From: JACCZX01 sp963829995
GTDB taxonomy: Bacteria; Pseudomonadota; Gammaproteobacteria; Burkholderiales; Burkholderiaceae_F
DNA length: 64,000 nucleotides
Direction of reading: 5' to 3'
Assembly: GCA_963829995.1 (NCBI GenBank)
Contig: CAWHKW010000024.1
Coordinates: 51,461 to 115,460, forward strand
The position numbers were made by a program, and so were the translations under genes. This document shows positions 18,589-28,179 of the stretch, in pieces. Under the pieces are notes generated by a model. The model saw only the letters and a program-made list of their open reading frames with translations. It did not search any database and was not told where the DNA came from. How positions within the stretch are numbered: position 1 is the stretch's first letter; each line of letters opens with the position of its first letter.

Positions 18589-18751
18589 AGTTCAGTAAAA
18601 CCGTCAACTCGCGCTCGAGCGGCCGCGCAGCGACTCGCTGGGCTAGGCGCAAAGCGCAGACATAGCGGTGCCTATGGCGAGCATTTGCAACAACGCCCAG
18701 CGGGGCGAGGCGCGGACGAGCGGGCGCGAAGTTCGGCGGTTTCACTGAACT
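18589..18751. repeat. 163-bp element with inverted ends between ilvN and ilvC
   Basis: The ends AGTTCAGTAAAACCG (18589-18603) and CGGTTTCACTGAACT (18737-18751) are inverted copies with one mismatch. Inside, CGCTGGGC and GCCCAGCG form a second inverted pair. The element starts just upstream of ilvC and its far end reaches the ilvN stop codon. It has no coding capacity. It resembles a small nonautonomous element or a dispersed intergenic repeat; no target-site duplication is obvious. Confidence 0.75.
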
Positions 18752-19241
18752 AAACCCTCAAGATTCTTTCACCGCGACCCACTCCGGAGCCGCCCGTACG
18801 TACCGTTTCGAGAATTGCCGCACGATCGACCGCCTTGATGAAGGCGTCCAGTTTCGCGCCGTTGCCCGTCAGCTCGATCGTATAAGTGCGCTCGGTGACA
18901 TCGATGATGCGGCCGCGAAAAATATCGGCCATCCGCTTGATCTCGTCACGCTCCTTGCCGACCGCGCGCAGTTTGATCAACATCAGCTCGCGCTCGATGT
19001 AATCGCCCTCGGTCAGGTCGACCACTTTCACCACTTCGATCAGGCGGTTCAAGTGTTTGGTGATCTGCTCGATCACGTCATCGGAGCCAACACTGACGAT
19101 CGTCATCCGCGACAACGACGCGTCCTCGGTCGGCGCGACCGTCAATGTTTCAATGTTGTAGCCGCGCGCGGAAAACAGTCCGACCACCCTGGACAGCGCG
19201 CCTGGTTCGTTTTCAAGCAGCACCGAGATGATGTGCCTCAT
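18750..19241 (-). CDS. ilvN: Acetolactate synthase regulatory (small) subunit
   Basis: Regulatory partner of IlvB that confers valine feedback inhibition. The 163-residue protein has the N-terminal ACT domain (MRHIISVLLENEPGALSRVVGLFSARGYNIETL) and the ACT-like C-terminal domain. Its length equals E. coli IlvH more than IlvN, so ilvH is an equally valid name. The ATG overlaps the ilvB stop as ATGA (19238-19241). Confidence 0.96.
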   Translation of the reverse strand: MRHIISVLLENEPGALSRVVGLFSARGYNIETLTVAPTEDASLSRMTIVSVGSDDVIEQITKHLNRLIEVVKVVDLTEGDYIERELMLIKLRAVGKERDEIKRMADIFRGRIIDVTERTYTIELTGNGAKLDAFIKAVDRAAILETVRTGGSGVGRGERILRV

Positions 19242-20951
19242 AGATCCTCACTGCCTAACAGCATCTCGGTCAATCCTTTGCCCGCCTTCACCATCGGCCA
19301 AACATTCTCTTTCTGGTCGGTGATGAAGTCGAGAAACACCAGTCGGTCTTTGTACTTGCCGAATGCCTCTTTCAATACCGGCTCGACGTCGGCCGGCTTG
19401 TCGATCTGAAATCCTACGTGGCCATAGGCTTCGGCGAGCTTGACGAAGTCCGGCAACGCATCGACGTAGGACTCGGCATAGCGACCGCCGTAGTCGATCT
19501 GCTGCCATTGCCGCACCATGCCGAGGTACCGATTGTTCAGATTGATGATCTTCGGCGTCAGTCGGTACTGCTTGCAGGTCGATAGCTCCTGGATGCACAT
19601 CTGAATCGACCCTTCGCCCGTGATCACCGCGACCTCGGCGCCGGGGTTCGCCATCTGCACTCCCATCGCGTACGGCAGGCCCACGCCCATCGTGCCGAGC
19701 CCGCCCGAGTTGATCCAGCGCCGCGGCTTGTCGAAGCGGTAATACTGCGCCGCCCACATCTGGTGCTGGCCGACGTCCGACGTGACGAACGCGTCGCCGC
19801 CGGTGACTTCCCACAGCTTCTCGAGTACGTACTGTGGCTTGATCGCGTCTCCATTTTTTTCGTAGCGCAGGCAGTCTTTCTTGCGCCACTCGTTGACCTG
19901 CTGCCACCACGCCGCCAACTTGGCCGCGTCGGGCCTTACCGCCGTCGCTTCGACCTGGGCTAGCAGCTCGATCAAGCACTTCACGCACATCGCCGACGAT
20001 CGGAATGTCAACCTTCACACGCTTCGAAATCGACGACGGATCGACGTCGATATGAATGATCTTGCGCGGGTTGGTCGAGAAGTGTTTCGGGTTGCCGATC
20101 ACCCGATCGTCGAAACGTGCACCGATCGCAATCAGCACGTCGCAGTGCTGCATCGCCATGTTCGCTTCGTAGGTACCGTGCATGCCGGGCATGCCGACAA
20201 ACTTCTCGTTGCTGGCCTCGAATGCGCCGAGTCCCATCAACGTATTGGTGCACGGAAATCCGAGCAGATTGACGAAGCGATTCAACTGATCGGCAGCGTT
20301 CGCCAGGATCACCCCACCGCCGGTGTAGACCATCGGCCGCTCGGCGGACAGCAGTAACTGCACTGCTTTCTTGATCTGGCCGGAATGGCCCTTTGCGACC
20401 GGCTTGTACGAACGCATCGAGACCTCGCGCGGGTATTCGTACTCGCAGCGCGCCACCGTCACGTCCTTGGGGATGTCGACCAGCACCGGACCGGGCCGGC
20501 CGCTTTGCGCGATATAAAACGCCTTCTTGATCGCTCCAGCGAGTTCGCGCACGTCTTTCACCAGGAAGTTGTGCTTGACGCAGGGGCGCGTGATGCCGAC
20601 CGTGTCGCATTCCTGGAAGGCGTCGAGTCCGATCGCATGCGTCGGCACCTGGCCGGTCAAAATCACCATCGGGATCGAGTCCATGTACGCGGTCGCGATG
20701 CCGGTAACCGCGTTGGTCACACCCGGGCCGCTGGTGACCAGCGCCACTCCGATGCGATTGCTCGAGCGCGAATACGCATCGGCCGCGTGCACTGCAGCCT
20801 GCTCGTGACGTACCAGAATGTGCAGGAACTTGTCCTGCTTGAAAATTTCGTCGTAGATGAAGAGGACCGCGCCGCCCGGGTACCCGAAGACGTGCTTGAC
20901 TCCCTCATCCTGCAAACATCGAACGACGATTTCGGCGCCGGATAATTCCAT
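19238..20951 (-). CDS. ilvB: Acetolactate synthase catalytic subunit (one +1 frameshift)
   Basis: TPP- and FAD-dependent enzyme condensing pyruvate with pyruvate or 2-ketobutyrate, first step of branched-chain amino acid synthesis. Visible features: GYPGGAVLFIYDE with the catalytic Glu region (VRHEQAAVHAADAY), and the TPP site VITGEGSIQMCIQELST...NLNNRYLGMVRQW. The frame breaks at AA 19974-19975, between GDVREVL and IELLAQVEATAV; removing one A gives 570 residues, the normal length. The ATG at 20951 (MELSGAEIVV) has GAGAGG about nine bases upstream and is preferred to GTG 20975. Loss of this enzyme would cause auxotrophy, which favours a sequencing error. Confidence 0.94.
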
Positions 20952-21180
20952 TTCTCGAACCCTCTCAAAGTCCACAGGAAATTGATTGGTTGCCGTTCCA
21001 TGCCCGCTCGTGGCGGGTGGTGCGGCGGCGCTCTGCGCCTACTTACTGCTTAATAAGCGGATAAGCTGCAATCGATAAGCTATCTTGCTGTTTTGATTTA
21101 CAAGAGCGCGGGAAGATACGGGACCTCAGCACATTGTGCAAATCGTTCGTGGCAATCCTTCAGCACTTTAAGGCCGCCTA
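20952..21180. other. Divergent spacer between ilvB and the sigma-factor gene
   Basis: 229 bases that must hold promoters for ilvB (minus) and the sigma operon (plus). A hairpin CCCGCTCG/TGGCGGG-like block lies near 21003-21017. I searched the minus strand for a Leu/Val/Ile-rich leader peptide and found none. Confidence 0.5.
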
Positions 21181-21747
21181 GTGGCGTCGCGTCAGGAACT
21201 TTCCGACTTTCTTGCAAGCGTCGAGCGGCGGGCGTTCAAGCAGGCTCAATACGCCGTTCGAGACTCGGATGCCGCGCTCGACATCGTGCAGGACGCGATG
21301 ATGAAGCTCTCGGAGAAATACAGCGATCGGCCAGCGGCCGAGTTGCCTTTGCTCTTCACCCGCATCCTGCAAAACGCGACCTACGACTTTTTTCGACGGC
21401 AGAAGGTTCGGTCGACCTGGGTGACGCTTTTCTCGGCTTTGTCACCTGGCCACGAGGACGACAATTCCGATCCGCTGGAGACTTTGGAGGCAATGCCCGG
21501 CTCCCTGGCGGCTGAGAGCGCAGAGGACCAGGTGGAGCGCTCCCAGGTCGTGGCGATCATTGAAGAGGAAGTGGCGCGTTTGCCGACCCGTCAACGAGAG
21601 GCGTTTTTAATGCGTTACTGGGAAGATATGGACGTGGCGGAAACCGCCGCAGTCATGGGATGCTCGCAAGGTAGCGTCAAAACCCACTGCTCGCGTGCTA
21701 CGCACGCTCTGGCGCGGGCCTTAAAAGCACGGGGCATACAGCTATGA
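21181..21747 (+). CDS. ECF-type RNA polymerase sigma factor
   Basis: 188-residue sigma-70 family protein with region 2 (AQYAVRDSDAALDIVQDAMMKLSEKY...LLFTRILQNATYDFFRRQK) and region 4 helix-turn-helix (LPTRQREAFLMRYWEDMDVAETAAVMGCSQGSVKTHCSRA), and no regions 1 or 3. The start is GTG at 21181. The stop overlaps the start of the DUF3619 gene as ATGA. Sigma factors of this group direct extracytoplasmic or stress regulons; the signal cannot be inferred. The same block occurs upstream of ilvB in other Burkholderiales. Confidence 0.92.
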   Translation: MASRQELSDFLASVERRAFKQAQYAVRDSDAALDIVQDAMMKLSEKYSDRPAAELPLLFTRILQNATYDFFRRQKVRSTWVTLFSALSPGHEDDNSDPLETLEAMPGSLAAESAEDQVERSQVVAIIEEEVARLPTRQREAFLMRYWEDMDVAETAAVMGCSQGSVKTHCSRATHALARALKARGIQL

Positions 21748-22154
21748 ACGAAAAAGAATTCGGATATCAGATCCGCCAGGCGCTCAACGAGGCTGCCGCG
21801 GGAATCGACTACAAGGCGGCCTACCGGCTCGAACAGGCTCGTGCTGCCGCGCTGGCACGTCATCGCGAGTCCACCGCGCCGGTGCGAGCGCCGGCGCTCC
21901 AGACGGCCGGCGGGCGCTCCTCGGACAGCGGCTCGCGGCTTGGCTGGTTCGGTAGTTTCGGCGTGGCGACACCGGTGGTTGCTCTGATCGTCGGTTTCAT
22001 TGCCATTTATCAATGGCAGCAACCGCAGATGCCGGAACGTATGTCCGATCTGGCGGCTATGGATTTTGCCGTGCTGATGGATGAAACTCCGATCGGCGCG
22101 TATGCCGACAAGGGATTCGGCGCGCTGCTGCGCGGTGAAACGGAAGATTTGTAG
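21744..22154 (+). CDS. DUF3619 single-span membrane protein, possible anti-sigma partner
   Basis: 136-residue protein with a soluble N-terminal part (about residues 1-70), one hydrophobic helix (VATPVVALIVGFIAIYQW, about 74-91) and a short acidic C-terminal part ending in LLRGETEDL. It is coupled by ATGA overlap to the sigma-factor gene. Topology and position are like those of anti-sigma factors, but I see no ZAS zinc motif. DUF3619 membership is by recognition of the family; the anti-sigma role is inference. Confidence 0.75.
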   Translation: MNEKEFGYQIRQALNEAAAGIDYKAAYRLEQARAAALARHRESTAPVRAPALQTAGGRSSDSGSRLGWFGSFGVATPVVALIVGFIAIYQWQQPQMPERMSDLAAMDFAVLMDETPIGAYADKGFGALLRGETEDL

Positions 22155-22165
22155 GCGCCACCTCC

Positions 22166-22673
22166 TTGCACGCCTCGATACTTTTGATCTTGTCTAGGCG
22201 CGTTCGTGGCGCACGGCATCGGTGCGGCGGTCGCGCAAACCTCTCCCACACCGCCAGCACCTTCCGCCAACACCCCTGCCGTAACTCAACCCTCGCGGCC
22301 CAGTTGGGATGAGCTGTCCTCCGCACAACGCGAAGCACTTGCGCCGCTTTCAGGTATGTGGGAAACGCTCAACGCTGACCGCAAACAAAAGTGGCTGGAG
22401 ATGGCCGGTAGATTCTCCCGATTGACGCCAGAAAAGCAAAAACGGATGCACGAGCGCATGGGCGAGTACGCGCGACTGTCCCCCGAGCAGCGCGTGACTG
22501 CCCGCGAGAATTTTCGCCGAGCGTACGAACTGCCTGCCGACCAGCGGCAGGAAAAACTTCAGCGTTACCAGGAGCTACCGGAAGACAAGAAGCGCGCGCT
22601 GGCGGATCAAGCGGCCAAGAAGGAAGTCGCGCCGCCTCCGCCGTCTCCGACACCCGCTCCAACTACGAACTAG
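22166..22673 (+). CDS. DUF3106 periplasmic protein (apparent +1 frameshift in the signal peptide)
   Basis: The mature part is helical and charged, with repeated segments such as WETLNADRKQKWLEMAGRFSRLTPEKQKRMHERMGEYARLSPEQR, the hallmark of DUF3106, and a Pro-rich C-terminus. In the open frame the only start is GTG 22206, which leaves half a signal peptide (VAHGIGAAVAQ). In the neighbouring frame, TTG 22166 begins MHASILLILS; removing one G at 22197-22198 joins the two into a full signal peptide. I give the repaired extent. It follows DUF3619 closely. Function unknown; probably periplasmic. Confidence 0.7.
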
Positions 22674-22694
22674 CGAAGCCGATAGACTCGTTGA

Positions 22695-23240
22695 GTGACC
22701 GACGAGTCTGTGCATCCTGCAACGCTTCCTCCGGCAGGATTGGTCTTACGGCTCGCCGCAATGATTTACGACGCGGTTCTTGTCCTCGGCGTCTTGTTCG
22801 CGGTCGGTTACCTCGTGCTCGCATCACAGCAATGGTCTTATCCGCTGTCATTCGCTCAGCGCGCCGTGCTGCAAGCCGCACTGTTCCTTGCCATCGGTGT
22901 CTACTTCGTCCTCTGCTGGACTCGGGCGGGCCAGACGCTCGCCCTGAGAGCCTGGCGTTTAAAGGTTGTCGATAGCCGCGGCCGGCCGCCCAGTCGCGGA
23001 CGCGCGGTGGCGCGTTACCTGCTCGCCTGGCACCTCTGGCTGCCGGGATTGGCCATCGCTGCGTTACTGCCGAACACTGCCGTCTGGACGCTGCTTGCGC
23101 TTGCGGGCGGTTTCGCGCTCTTGTTGATTCCTGCACAGACCGACGATCAGCGGCGTCTGCTGCATGACCGCTGGACCGGCACGCGCATTGTGCGCGTGCC
23201 GCCTGGCAGCAAAGATCAGCGCGTCACCGTATCGCGGTAA
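22695..23240 (+). CDS. RDD family membrane protein
   Basis: 181-residue integral membrane protein with the RDD arrangement: an N-terminal helix starting LRLAAMIYDAVLVLGVLFAVGYLVL (Arg and Asp conserved), a second helix LQAALFLAIGVYFVLCW followed by TRAGQTLALRAWRLKVVD, and a third hydrophobic region before DDQRRLLHDRWTGTRIV. Start is GTG at 22695. The molecular role of RDD proteins is mostly unknown; some act in ion transport. It is the last gene of the sigma-factor block and its 3' end overlaps the convergent gene by 25 bases. Confidence 0.85.
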   Translation: MTDESVHPATLPPAGLVLRLAAMIYDAVLVLGVLFAVGYLVLASQQWSYPLSFAQRAVLQAALFLAIGVYFVLCWTRAGQTLALRAWRLKVVDSRGRPPSRGRAVARYLLAWHLWLPGLAIAALLPNTAVWTLLALAGGFALLLIPAQTDDQRRLLHDRWTGTRIVRVPPGSKDQRVTVSR

Positions 23241-23632
23241 AGCCACGCGACGATTACTCCAAGAACAATGATGAGGATGCCGCTGAAAATGATCTGCTTG
23301 ATCACCATGGCTCCCAGCAGCGGCTGCACTGCGTAGTAGATGAGATATCCGGGGATCACACCCAGCAGCGCAACGGCGATCCCATATCGAACACCCTGCG
23401 CCATCCACGGCTTTGCTTCCCTGCCACGCGCGTAAATCCATGCGAAAGCGCCCGCCATTAGAACGTGCGCGAACAGCATCCAATGGAAATACGCCTGCGA
23501 TTCAGCGTCCGATCGGTACAGCCTTGCCTGCTGCAGGTAATCCGGCTTCAGCAGGATGCCGTGCACCAGAAAGTCACCCGCCATCCATGCGATGAACAGC
23601 ACGACCCATGCGATCAGGAATTTCTTGTTCAT
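23216..23632 (-). CDS. Hypothetical four-helix membrane protein
   Basis: 138 residues with four hydrophobic segments at about 5-26, 50-68, 81-103 and 108-131. The N-terminus MNKKFLIAWVVLFIAWMAGDFLVHGILL and the stretch YFHWMLFAHVLMAGAFAWIYARGRE recall a family of small membrane proteins of unknown function in proteobacteria. I cannot assign a role. The ATG at 23632 has GGGAGGAAAC upstream, a good ribosome-binding site. It converges on the RDD gene with a 25-base overlap. Confidence 0.75.
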   Translation of the reverse strand: MNKKFLIAWVVLFIAWMAGDFLVHGILLKPDYLQQARLYRSDAESQAYFHWMLFAHVLMAGAFAWIYARGREAKPWMAQGVRYGIAVALLGVIPGYLIYYAVQPLLGAMVIKQIIFSGILIIVLGVIVAWLYRDTVTR

Positions 23633-23673
23633 GTTTCCTCCCGGGGTTGCAAAGCAGCAGGAAGCCTAATCAA

Positions 23674-24363
23674 TTAATCGACCGGACGAAACGGCTCGGG
23701 ATCACTCGCAAACAACCGTTCGTTGATGGCGAGCTCGCGGCGATTGGTTTTTTCCAGAAATTCACGTGCACCGCGCATACCGACAAAGGCGTCAAATCCG
23801 CGCTGCAAAAAACGATGCAGATGGGACAATCCCCACATCGCTGCCGGCGCCTTCATCATGTGCAGCATCGTCGACAGCATCGGCACTTTGGCCAGCTTCT
23901 CCAGCGCCTTGCCGATCCGGTCGGCCAGTTCGATCTGGCGAACCCGCTCGGCCTCCGTGCCCGTTGCGCGATACGCCTCCGCATAACTTTTCTCGGTGAT
24001 CGGCAATTCGATGTTGCGCGACATTTCAATGTCGAACCGCTCAGCGATCTCTTCCAGCTGCACCGCGAGCAACAGCGCGTCGACCGCACGACCGGGCAGC
24101 ATGGCCGCCAGTTTCGGCGCCACCTTTTGCGCTTCGGCATCGCGCTGATCGACGTCCTTCGCCCCATAGAGCTCTTCGAGGAAGAACTCGGCCGCCTCCT
24201 GGTAACGAGGGGCCGCGAGCAGGTCGGCATAGGTGGTGCGCAGGCGCTGGATCTGCCACTGCTTGAGCGCCATCCAGCGCTTTTTGTGTTGCGCGTCCGT
24301 TGCAAGCTCGGAGCGCAGTGCGATCACGCGGCCGAGCGCGTCGGCAAGCTTGCGGCCGCTCAT
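23674..24363 (-). CDS. Conserved hypothetical protein with FFLEELYG motif
   Basis: 229-residue, largely helical soluble protein. The stretch AAEFFLEELYGAKDVDQRDA is a motif I recognise from conserved hypothetical proteins of proteobacteria; no enzymatic motif is visible. Nine bases separate it from the ABC ATPase gene upstream, so it probably shares that transcript. It may have nothing to do with transport. Confidence 0.75.
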   Translation of the reverse strand: MSGRKLADALGRVIALRSELATDAQHKKRWMALKQWQIQRLRTTYADLLAAPRYQEAAEFFLEELYGAKDVDQRDAEAQKVAPKLAAMLPGRAVDALLLAVQLEEIAERFDIEMSRNIELPITEKSYAEAYRATGTEAERVRQIELADRIGKALEKLAKVPMLSTMLHMMKAPAAMWGLSHLHRFLQRGFDAFVGMRGAREFLEKTNRRELAINERLFASDPEPFRPVD

Positions 24364-24371
24364 GCGTGAAG

Positions 24372-26091
24372 CTAAGTTGCGGTGGCGGCGAGCGCTTGCA
24401 GGCTCGCGCTTGGCCCTGCGTAGCCGCGCGGAATCGCGTTCAAGAGTTTCTGCGTGTATTCGTTCTGGGGCGCGGCGTAGATCGCGTCGGCATTGCCGCG
24501 CTCGACGATCGCGCCCTGATTCATCACCAGCATGTCGTCGGCCATGTACTTGACCACGGCCAGATCGTGACTGATGAAGATGTAGGTCATGCCGAACTCG
24601 TCCTGCAGGTCGAGCAACAGATTAAGCACCGTAGCCTGTACTGACACATCGAGCGCGGAAACCGATTCGTCGCAGATCAGCACATCGGGCTTCATCGATA
24701 GGCAGCGCGCTATAGCGATGCGCTGGCGCTGCCCGCCCGAAAATTCGTGCGGATACTTGTGCACGCTGTCGTCGGCAAGTCCGACGCGCCGCGCGAGAGC
24801 AACCGCAAGCGAAAACCGCTCCTGATCGCTGGCACCGATGCCGTGAATCTTCATCGGTTCGGTCAAGATCTGCCCGACGGTAAAGCGCGGATTCAAGCTC
24901 GCGTACGGGTTCTGAAAAATGATCTGAATCTTGCGCCGGTACTCCATCATCTGGCGGTCAGACAGGGTCAACAAGTCGACGCCGTTGTAAAACACCTGCC
25001 CCTTGGTCGCCGGCGTCAGCCGCATCAGCATCATGCCGACCGTGGTCTTACCCGAGCCTGATTCGCCGACGACGCCGAGCGTGCGGCCGGGATACAAATT
25101 GAAGCTCGCTTCCTTCACCGCCTCGACAGTCTTGTGCGCAAACAGGCCGGTCTTCAGACGGTATTCCTTGCGCAAGCCTTTCGCTTCAACCAGCGGCGTG
25201 CCTTCCTGCGGACGTGATTGCCGTGACTGCAGCACAATTTGCGCCACCGCCTGGTTGCGCATGAAGTCATCGATCACGGGCAGGCGCCTCGGCTTGACGT
25301 CGAGACGCGGGCGGCACAGCAACAGCGCTTTCGTGTACGCGTCTTGCGGCGCTCCAAAGATTTGCTCGACGGGGCCCGACTCGCGCACAGTGCCTTCGCG
25401 CATCACAACAACGTGATCTGCGATCTCGCCGACCAAGCCGAGATCGTGGCTGATGAACAGCACGCTCATCCGGTGCTTCGTCTGCAAGTCGAGCAATCAA
25501 CTCAAGGATCTGCCGCTGCACGGTGACGTCGAGCGCAGTCGTCGGTTCATCCGCGATCAGCAGCTTGGGCTCGCACGCGATTGCCATCGCAATCATCACG
25601 CGCTGTTGTTGCCCGCCGGACAATTCGTGCGGATACGCATCGACGCGCGCTTTCGGCTCCGGAATACCCACCTCATTCAGCAACTGGATGATGCGGTCGT
25701 TCAGGCCGCGACCTGATAGATCCGTATGCAGCTTCAACACTTCGGAGATCTGCCAGCCGACCGTGAACACCGGATTCAGCGACGTCATCGGCTCCTGGAA
25801 AACGACCGAGATGTCGTTGCCGCGGATCGCGCGCAGCTCGCTGTCCGATGCGGTCAAGACGTTATGGCCGTCGAACTCGATTCGGCTCGTCGGTCCGACG
25901 ATCGCATTTTCCGGCAGCAGTTGGACGATCGCCATTGCCGAGACGCTCTTACCCGAGCCGGATTCGCCAACCAGGGCAACGGTGGAATTCTCCGGAACAT
26001 CGAAGCTGATGCCGCGCACCGCTTCGGCGATCTTGTGCTTGCCGAGCCGGAAAGAGACGTGCAAGTCTCGCACTGAAACTAAGTTGCTCAT
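24372..26091 (-). CDS. Peptide-type ABC transporter, fused double ATPase (one +1 frameshift)
   Basis: Two nucleotide-binding domains in one chain (GsiA/YejF arrangement), energising import of peptides or similar solutes. First domain: Walker A GESGSGKS, signature LSGGQQQR, Walker B LLIADEPTTALD. Second domain: GESGSGKTT, signature FSGGQRQR, LICDESVSALD. Oligopeptide-transporter C-terminal extensions follow each. The frame breaks at AA 25495-25496, just after TVQRQILEL, resuming LDLQTKHRMSVLFISHDLGLVG; removing one base gives about 572 residues. ATG 26091 overlaps the permease stop (ATGA). Together with the two permeases it is the core that the six divergent binding proteins most likely serve. 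Confidence 0.93.
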
Positions 26092-27149
26092 CGCAATTTC
26101 GGATCCAGTGCGTCGCGCAGCGCGTCGGTAAACAGCGAAAACGCAGTGACGAACGTCGCCATGAAAATCGTCGCAGCGGCGAGTTGCCACCAATGCCCGA
26201 GCACCAATTCGGCCTGCGCTTCGGACAGCATCGTGCCCCATGACACCTGGTCGACCGGGACGCCAAGGCCGAGGAACGACAGAATCACTTCGGCCTTGAT
26301 GAAGCCGACGACGTAAAGCGACATCCGCACGAGGACTACGTGGCTGACGTTCGGCAGGATGTGCACGAACATGCGCGACAGGTGACTGGTGCCGATCGCC
26401 TCCGCTGCGCGCACGTACTCGCGGTTGTGGTGTTTGATGTATTCGGCCCGCACCAATCGGTACATCCCCGTCCATCCGACCAGGCCGAGAATCAGGATCA
26501 CCGTGGTAATGCCGCGCCCGAGCACGGCCGCAAATGCGAAGATCAGCAGAATGTCCGGGATCGAAGTGAAAACGTTGTAGACCCACTCGAGAAAATCGCC
26601 GACCTTGCCACCGATGTAGCCAGACAATGCGCCGAGGATCGTGCCGATTACGGTCGCCAGCAGCGCGGCAAACAACCCGACGAAGATCGAGACTTCGGCG
26701 CCTTTGATCGCCTTGTCGAGCACGCTGCGACCGAGCCGGTCGGCGCCAAAGGTCAGCGTGTCGGCGCGCGGGGGGTCAGCAATTTGAATCTTCGCCGCCC
26801 TCGCCTTCCACTCCTCGTACTTGGGCGCCAGCGGATCGATATCGGTGAGATCAACCGGCTTCGCGTCCTTGGCGACGACGTTCGCGAGCGGATCAGTGCC
26901 CGTCTGCACCGCCTGTGGGCCCATAAAAGTCGGGGGCGCGTCGGGCACGGCGACTTCCTTCTGCCAATCGCCGGCAACGATGCCAACGAACGACAGCAGC
27001 ACGAGCAGTGCGAACCCCACGACGATAACCAGCGACACGACGCCGACCCGATCGTTTTTAAGCCGCCGCCACGCCGTCACCCAGACACCGCGCGACCGCG
27101 TTGGCTCCGGCGGCACGCGGATCGATTCAATCGTTGCGGCGGGGATCAT
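26088..27149 (-). CDS. Peptide-type ABC transporter permease, DppC/OppC-like
   Basis: Inner-membrane permease, 353 residues. An N-terminal helix (VVSLVIVVGFALLVLLSFVGIV) is followed by an unusually long periplasmic loop (about residues 55-130) and then five hydrophobic segments. The EAA motif for ATPase contact is visible as EYVRAAEAIGTSHLSRMFVHILPN. It overlaps both neighbours by four bases (ATGA), so permease-permease-ATPase form one unit. Confidence 0.93.
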   Translation of the reverse strand: MIPAATIESIRVPPEPTRSRGVWVTAWRRLKNDRVGVVSLVIVVGFALLVLLSFVGIVAGDWQKEVAVPDAPPTFMGPQAVQTGTDPLANVVAKDAKPVDLTDIDPLAPKYEEWKARAAKIQIADPPRADTLTFGADRLGRSVLDKAIKGAEVSIFVGLFAALLATVIGTILGALSGYIGGKVGDFLEWVYNVFTSIPDILLIFAFAAVLGRGITTVILILGLVGWTGMYRLVRAEYIKHHNREYVRAAEAIGTSHLSRMFVHILPNVSHVVLVRMSLYVVGFIKAEVILSFLGLGVPVDQVSWGTMLSEAQAELVLGHWWQLAAATIFMATFVTAFSLFTDALRDALDPKLR

Positions 27150-28084
27150 TTAAGTACGACCCTCGGGTCGACCACTTTGTACAGAATGTCCGCGGTCAGA
27201 TTGATCAGCATCGTCAGCACCGCTAAGTAAATCGTCACCGCCTGGATCACCGGGTAGTCGCTCCGATTGACCGCCAACAAAATTTCGCGGCCCAATCCCG
27301 GGATCGAGAAGAACACTTCGATCAGGAACGATCCGATGAACACACCCGGCAACTGCAACGCCACGTTGGTAAGCACCGGGATCATCGCGTTGCGCAGCAC
27401 ATGCGTAAACAACACGCGGTTCTCGCTGACGCCTTTGGCACGTGCGGTCCGCACGTAGTCCTGATTGATTTCGTCGAGGAAAAAGCTGCGGTACAGCCGC
27501 GTTTGCGGCGCCAGGGAAACGAACACTGCCAGGCTGACGGGCAGCACCGCGTAATAGGTCAGGTTGGTGAAGAAGCTATCGCTCCATCCCTGCACCGGGA
27601 ACCATCCCAGGTAGAACCCGAACAGCCACTGGCCGACGATGATGTAGACGAGGAACGAGATCGACAGCATCACGGTCGTAATCACCATGATCGCCCGATC
27701 CGTTACCGAACCGCGCACGTATGCCACGGCCATGGCGGCGATGATGCCGAGCACAGTATCCAGGATCAGGATCGGAATCATCACCGTCAACGTCGCGGGC
27801 AACCGCGTGGCGAAGATGTTGCTTATCGCTTCGCCGGTCGCCCAGCTGTTGCCCCAGTTGAAGGTGAAGATCGACTTGACGAAGATCCACAGCTGCACGT
27901 ACCAGGGATCGTTCAAGCCGAGCTGCTGGCGAATGGCTTGGATCTGCTCTGGAGTGGCGAGCAAACCACCCAGGATCTCCGCCGGGTCGCCGCCAAAGAA
28001 CTTAAATAGGAAGAATACGAACAGGATGACCCCGGCTAGCGTCGGGACCATCTGCCATAGTCTGCGTAAGATGTATGCGGCCAA
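27146..28084 (-). CDS. Peptide-type ABC transporter permease, DppB/OppB-like
   Basis: First gene of the transporter core, 312 residues, six hydrophobic segments. N-terminus MAAYILRRLWQMVPTLAGVILFVFFLF is typical of DppB proteins, and the EAA-type loop reads DYVRTARAKGVSENRVLFTHVLRNAMIP. It is divergent from the binding-protein operon, with 95 bases between the two starts, so both could be controlled from the same spacer (28085-28179). I see no clear operator there. Confidence 0.93.
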   Translation of the reverse strand: MAAYILRRLWQMVPTLAGVILFVFFLFKFFGGDPAEILGGLLATPEQIQAIRQQLGLNDPWYVQLWIFVKSIFTFNWGNSWATGEAISNIFATRLPATLTVMIPILILDTVLGIIAAMAVAYVRGSVTDRAIMVITTVMLSISFLVYIIVGQWLFGFYLGWFPVQGWSDSFFTNLTYYAVLPVSLAVFVSLAPQTRLYRSFFLDEINQDYVRTARAKGVSENRVLFTHVLRNAMIPVLTNVALQLPGVFIGSFLIEVFFSIPGLGREILLAVNRSDYPVIQAVTIYLAVLTMLINLTADILYKVVDPRVVLK

Positions 28085-28179
28085 CCGAGCTGCTTTCGTT
28101 CCGAGCCAAGGCGGCGGAAGCGCGGATTATGCCGTTGCCGGCTTTAAGCACAAGTCGGCGTGATGCGGACCACGTTTAA

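Noticed and set aside
20952..21180. A possible ilv leader peptide before ilvB
   Set aside because: No short minus-strand frame with a Leu/Val/Ile codon run was found; the only candidate reads into ilvB in another frame and lacks such a run.
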